DNA of 8,678 nucleotides from Bacteroidota bacterium (lineage in GTDB: Bacteria > Bacteroidota > Bacteroidia > Flavobacteriales > Weeksellaceae), in NCBI GenBank assembly GCA_023419095.1, contig JAEZYN010000099.1, positions 1 to 8,678 of the forward strand, given 5' to 3'. The translations under genes and the position numbers were made by a program. How positions within the stretch are numbered: position 1 is the first letter of the stretch; each line of letters starts with the position of its first letter. Positions 6,544 to 8,678 of the stretch are shown one piece after another. Under the pieces are notes generated by a model. That model was given only the letters and a program-made list of their open reading frames with translations. It did no database searches and was not told the DNA's origin.

Positions 6544-7746
6544 ATGCAGGCAAAGCCAATATTTCACAATTCACCACACTTCAGGAATTTCTGGGAAGCG
6601 GGCAACGGCAAGGAATTGCTCGGTTGGGCAGACTTTACGCCGGACATCCGGAATTTCGACAAATATGCGCATCTCTATTATCTTACAGATGACCTGGCGG
6701 ACAATGCGGTAAAGGAAACTTATCTTTCCATGCCCTATCCCGAGGCGTCGCGCATCATTGAAACAGCCACAAAACAGACGGTTGATCAGCATTCGGATTT
6801 ACCGTCCGCCGTGAAAAATCTGTTTCTCCAAATGCAGGAAATCCCCGACTGGTTTGATCAGGAACTTGCGAACACTGGCGCGCGCTTCTGTATGCGCAGC
6901 GGCGTCAATTCCCTTATTATTCTGCGCGATTTTTCTTTAATGGGCGGCTACGATTATGCCTACCTCAACAAGCCGCTGATCTTCACCGGCATCCTAAAAA
7001 AAGGCGCGGTGAAAAGGCTCAAGGACACACTCGAATTCTGGATCCACGTAACCCGCGAAAATGGACTTCAAATAAATTCCGAAGCCTACCAGCTCACGGC
7101 GCGGACACGCCTCATGCATTCATACGCGCGGCTTCAAATCAACAAGAAAAGGGAAAGCTGGGACGTGGAAAAATGGGGTGAACCCATCAATTTCTGGGAT
7201 ATGATCGCCACCTACACCGGCTTCAGCCTGGTGCTGATGCAGGGTTTAAGAAAACTGGGCATCGAGATCTCGCCGGAGGAAGAAAAGGGTGTATTTCATT
7301 TGTGGAAATACATCGGTTATCTGCTGGGTATACCGCCCGAATATTTGCCGGAAAACCGTCAGCAGGCCGTAGAACAGCTCTATCTGTGGAGCACGGTGCA
7401 GGATAAAGGCGATGAAGATTCGGTGCAGCTTGCGCAGGCTTTGCTCGATGAAAACCTGGTGAATACCATCAACCGCTTCATGTTTCAGCGGCGGTTACTG
7501 CTCAAACTTCACCAAAGCATGAACTGGCATCTGCTCGACCCGGAAATCAATGAACGGCTTCAGATTCCAAAGGTTCGCACAGCTGCCATATTCCCGCAGC
7601 TGATCATTAAAGCCAACAAAACCGTGCAGCGTTTCTATGACCTGAACGATCCTGCGAAATACCAAAAACTTGTCGAAAAAGGCCACCGCGACCAGATTAA
7701 AGTGCTTTCAGATTACATTAAGCATACGCCGGCAAGACATCATTAA
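6544..7746 (+). CDS. MpaB/DUF2236-type oxygenase family protein
   Basis: 400 aa from the ATG at 6544. An in-frame ATG at 6487 would add 19 Cys/Arg/Lys-rich residues unlike the family's N-terminus, while MQAKPIFHNSPHFRNFWEAG looks like a natural start. It belongs to the all-helical family of fungal MpaB and bacterial latex-clearing protein (rubber oxygenase), whose characterised members are haem-dependent oxygenases. Visible motifs are DWFDQELANTGARFCMRSG, a Gly-rich SLMGGYDYAY, the RTRLMHSYAR motif with His192 as the likely haem ligand, INFWDMIATYTGFS, and WKYIGYLLGIPPEYLP. There is no signal peptide or obvious membrane anchor, so it is probably cytoplasmic. The substrate is unknown. GC is clearly higher than in the genes to its left. 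It faces the SRAP gene convergently with 21 bp between stop codons and no terminator there. Confidence 0.85.
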   Translation: MQAKPIFHNSPHFRNFWEAGNGKELLGWADFTPDIRNFDKYAHLYYLTDDLADNAVKETYLSMPYPEASRIIETATKQTVDQHSDLPSAVKNLFLQMQEIPDWFDQELANTGARFCMRSGVNSLIILRDFSLMGGYDYAYLNKPLIFTGILKKGAVKRLKDTLEFWIHVTRENGLQINSEAYQLTARTRLMHSYARLQINKKRESWDVEKWGEPINFWDMIATYTGFSLVLMQGLRKLGIEISPEEEKGVFHLWKYIGYLLGIPPEYLPENRQQAVEQLYLWSTVQDKGDEDSVQLAQALLDENLVNTINRFMFQRRLLLKLHQSMNWHLLDPEINERLQIPKVRTAAIFPQLIIKANKTVQRFYDLNDPAKYQKLVEKGHRDQIKVLSDYIKHTPARHH

Positions 7747-7767
7747 ATCTGGAAACGATTCTAAAAC

Positions 7768-8409
7768 TCAGTCAAAAAGCGTCGGCCGGTAATCCAGATC
7801 CACGGCCTGCAAATCACACTCGTGATTGGGATAGGCGAATTCTTCAATTTCGGCACCGCGCAGCCAGTCATTTTCCCTGGCTTTGTAAAGCACCACGGGC
7901 ATCCGGTGTTTGATGTTGTGAATTTCGGCCATCAGTTCATTTGCCTGCGTTGTCACTACCGAAAATGTGGTCAATTCTTCCTCCGTTTCGGGATTTGTCC
8001 AGTGGCTGTAGATGCCCGCGAGCGAAAAAACTTCCTGGTTTTTCAGGGTCAAATAATGCTTGTGCTTTTCGCGCCCTTTGGTATCGAGCCATTTCCATTC
8101 ATAAAAACCTTTTACCAGCACCAGGCAGCGGTTCTCATAGCTTTTGCGGAAGGCAGGTTTTTCTTTGATGGTTTCAATTTTCGCATTCAAAGTTTGCCGG
8201 CGGATCTCTTCATCTTTAGCCCAAAAAGGAATAAGACCCCAATTGGCAGCACTCAGCTCCTGCGGCGTTTCATCCAGAATCACCGGCAGTTTTTCATGGG
8301 TAAAACCGCTCATGAAGGCCGTCGGTGTATAATCTGCACCCTCCGTACCGATATTGTAGATGCGCCTGATATCTTTTTTAGTAAGTGAAGAATCAACATA
8401 ATAACACAT
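7768..8409 (-). CDS. SRAP (SOS response-associated peptidase) family protein, YedK/HMCES-like
   Basis: 213 aa, the usual length for bacterial SRAP proteins. The family protects abasic sites in single-stranded DNA by forming a thiazolidine crosslink through Cys2 after Met1 removal. All signature residues are present: Cys2 (MCYY), Asn75 (LNAKIET), Glu104 (GFYEWK) and His168 (HNIKHRMPVVL), together with NWGLIPFWAK and the AFRKSYENRCLV segment. Cys2 fixes the start codon, since only this ATG places it correctly. The leader is short and lies against the terminator of the upstream same-strand SDR gene, so the gene needs its own promoter there; TAGATTTT (minus strand, 8430-8423) is a partial -7 match. 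No LexA-type operator was noticed. The name 'SOS response-associated' comes from gene neighbourhoods elsewhere. Confidence 0.95.
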   Translation of the reverse strand: MCYYVDSSLTKKDIRRIYNIGTEGADYTPTAFMSGFTHEKLPVILDETPQELSAANWGLIPFWAKDEEIRRQTLNAKIETIKEKPAFRKSYENRCLVLVKGFYEWKWLDTKGREKHKHYLTLKNQEVFSLAGIYSHWTNPETEEELTTFSVVTTQANELMAEIHNIKHRMPVVLYKARENDWLRGAEIEEFAYPNHECDLQAVDLDYRPTLFD

Positions 8410-8433
8410 AAAACTGACTTTGAAAATCTAAAT

Positions 8434-8470
8434 TTAAAAATAAAAAAACCCAGACGAAACATCTGAGTTT
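8434..8470 (-). terminator. Intrinsic terminator of the SDR gene
   Basis: On the minus strand, AAACTCAGA (8470-8462) pairs over nine bases with TCTGGGTTT (8454-8446), one G-T pair, around a seven-base loop. A long T-rich tail runs from 8448 to 8434. It lies eight bases past the SDR stop codon and separates that gene from the SRAP gene. Confidence 0.85.
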
Positions 8471-8478
8471 AAATTGAT

Positions 8479-8678
8479 TTATTGCGATTTCTTCGCCTTG
8501 ATCATCACCTCCAGCATATCCCACATTTTCTGCGGAATCTCTTCCAGCATATTGAATTCACCGGCGCCCTGCAGCCATTCACCGCCATCGATTGTCACCA
8601 CTTCACCGTTCATGTAGGCAGAATAATCCGACACCAGATAGGCCGCCAGGTTCGCCAGCTCCTGATGTTCGCCTACCC
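8479..8678 (-). CDS. 2,4-dienoyl-CoA reductase-like SDR oxidoreductase, C-terminal part
   Basis: 65 full C-terminal codons are visible; the gene continues beyond the right edge. The segment runs GEHQELANLAAYLVSDYSAY, then MNGEVVTIDGGEWLQGAG, then EFNMLEEIPQKMWDMLEVMI, ending KAKKSQ. The LAAYLVSD and NGEVVTIDGG stretches are the standard end of a Rossmann-fold short-chain dehydrogenase. The extra tail with GEFN, an aromatic MWD, and a basic terminus matches the 2,4-dienoyl-CoA reductase (DECR) subgroup, which reduces dienoyl-CoA intermediates with NADPH during oxidation of unsaturated fatty acids. The cofactor and catalytic regions are outside the window, so the exact activity is inferred. A terminator follows at once. 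Confidence 0.8.
   Translation of the reverse strand, partial: VGEHQELANLAAYLVSDYSAYMNGEVVTIDGGEWLQGAGEFNMLEEIPQKMWDMLEVMIKAKKSQ

Noticed and set aside
6441..6692. 83-codon + strand open frame overlapping the start of the oxygenase gene
   Set aside because: It overlaps the well-supported oxygenase frame out of phase, its product resembles no family, and its second half is only a shifted reading of the oxygenase codons.
7822..8388. 188-codon + strand open frame antisense to the SRAP gene
   Set aside because: It is the shadow of a gene whose catalytic residues are all identifiable on the other strand; its own product is not protein-like in any family I know.

Overview
The window looks like the chromosome of a Bacteroidetes, most likely a flavobacterium of the Weeksellaceae/Chryseobacterium type. 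This is inferred from the moderately AT-rich DNA, a TAnnTTTG-type -7 promoter element, the lack of clear Shine-Dalgarno sites, and the style of the encoded proteins (TonB receptor, MocR regulator, MpaB-type oxygenase, DECR-type reductase). No species can be fixed from sequence alone.

Layout. (1) 1-2090, + strand: the large 3' part of a P1B-type heavy-metal ATPase (Zn/Cd/Pb export type), closed by a strong intrinsic terminator with a cUUCGg loop. (2) About 2120-2987: an AT-rich stretch of nearly 900 bp with no full gene. It holds inverted repeats, a possible 29-codon ORF followed by an orphan terminator (2713-2745), and what looks like the broken 5' end of a lipoprotein gene lying against the 3' end of the next gene. 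(3) 2988-4871, - strand: a BtuB-like TonB-dependent outer-membrane receptor. (4) 4959-6434, + strand: a divergently transcribed MocR/GntR-family regulator sharing an 87-bp promoter region with the receptor. (5) 6544-7746, + strand: an MpaB/DUF2236-type haem oxygenase-like protein. (6) 7768-8409, - strand: an SRAP (YedK/HMCES) DNA-protein crosslink protein, convergent with the oxygenase. (7) 8479-8678, - strand: the C-terminus of a 2,4-dienoyl-CoA reductase-like SDR enzyme with its own terminator.

How the genes work together. The clearest functional unit is the divergent receptor/MocR pair. MocR proteins commonly control a divergent neighbour, so the regulator probably senses something linked to the receptor's unknown substrate. 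Its aminotransferase-like domain has Arg where the PLP-binding Lys should be and has lost other pocket residues, so it may sense without covalent PLP. The rightmost three genes are GC-richer housekeeping or repair-type genes, and base composition shifts upward at about 6.6 kb. I saw no complete mobile element, CRISPR array, tRNA or rRNA.
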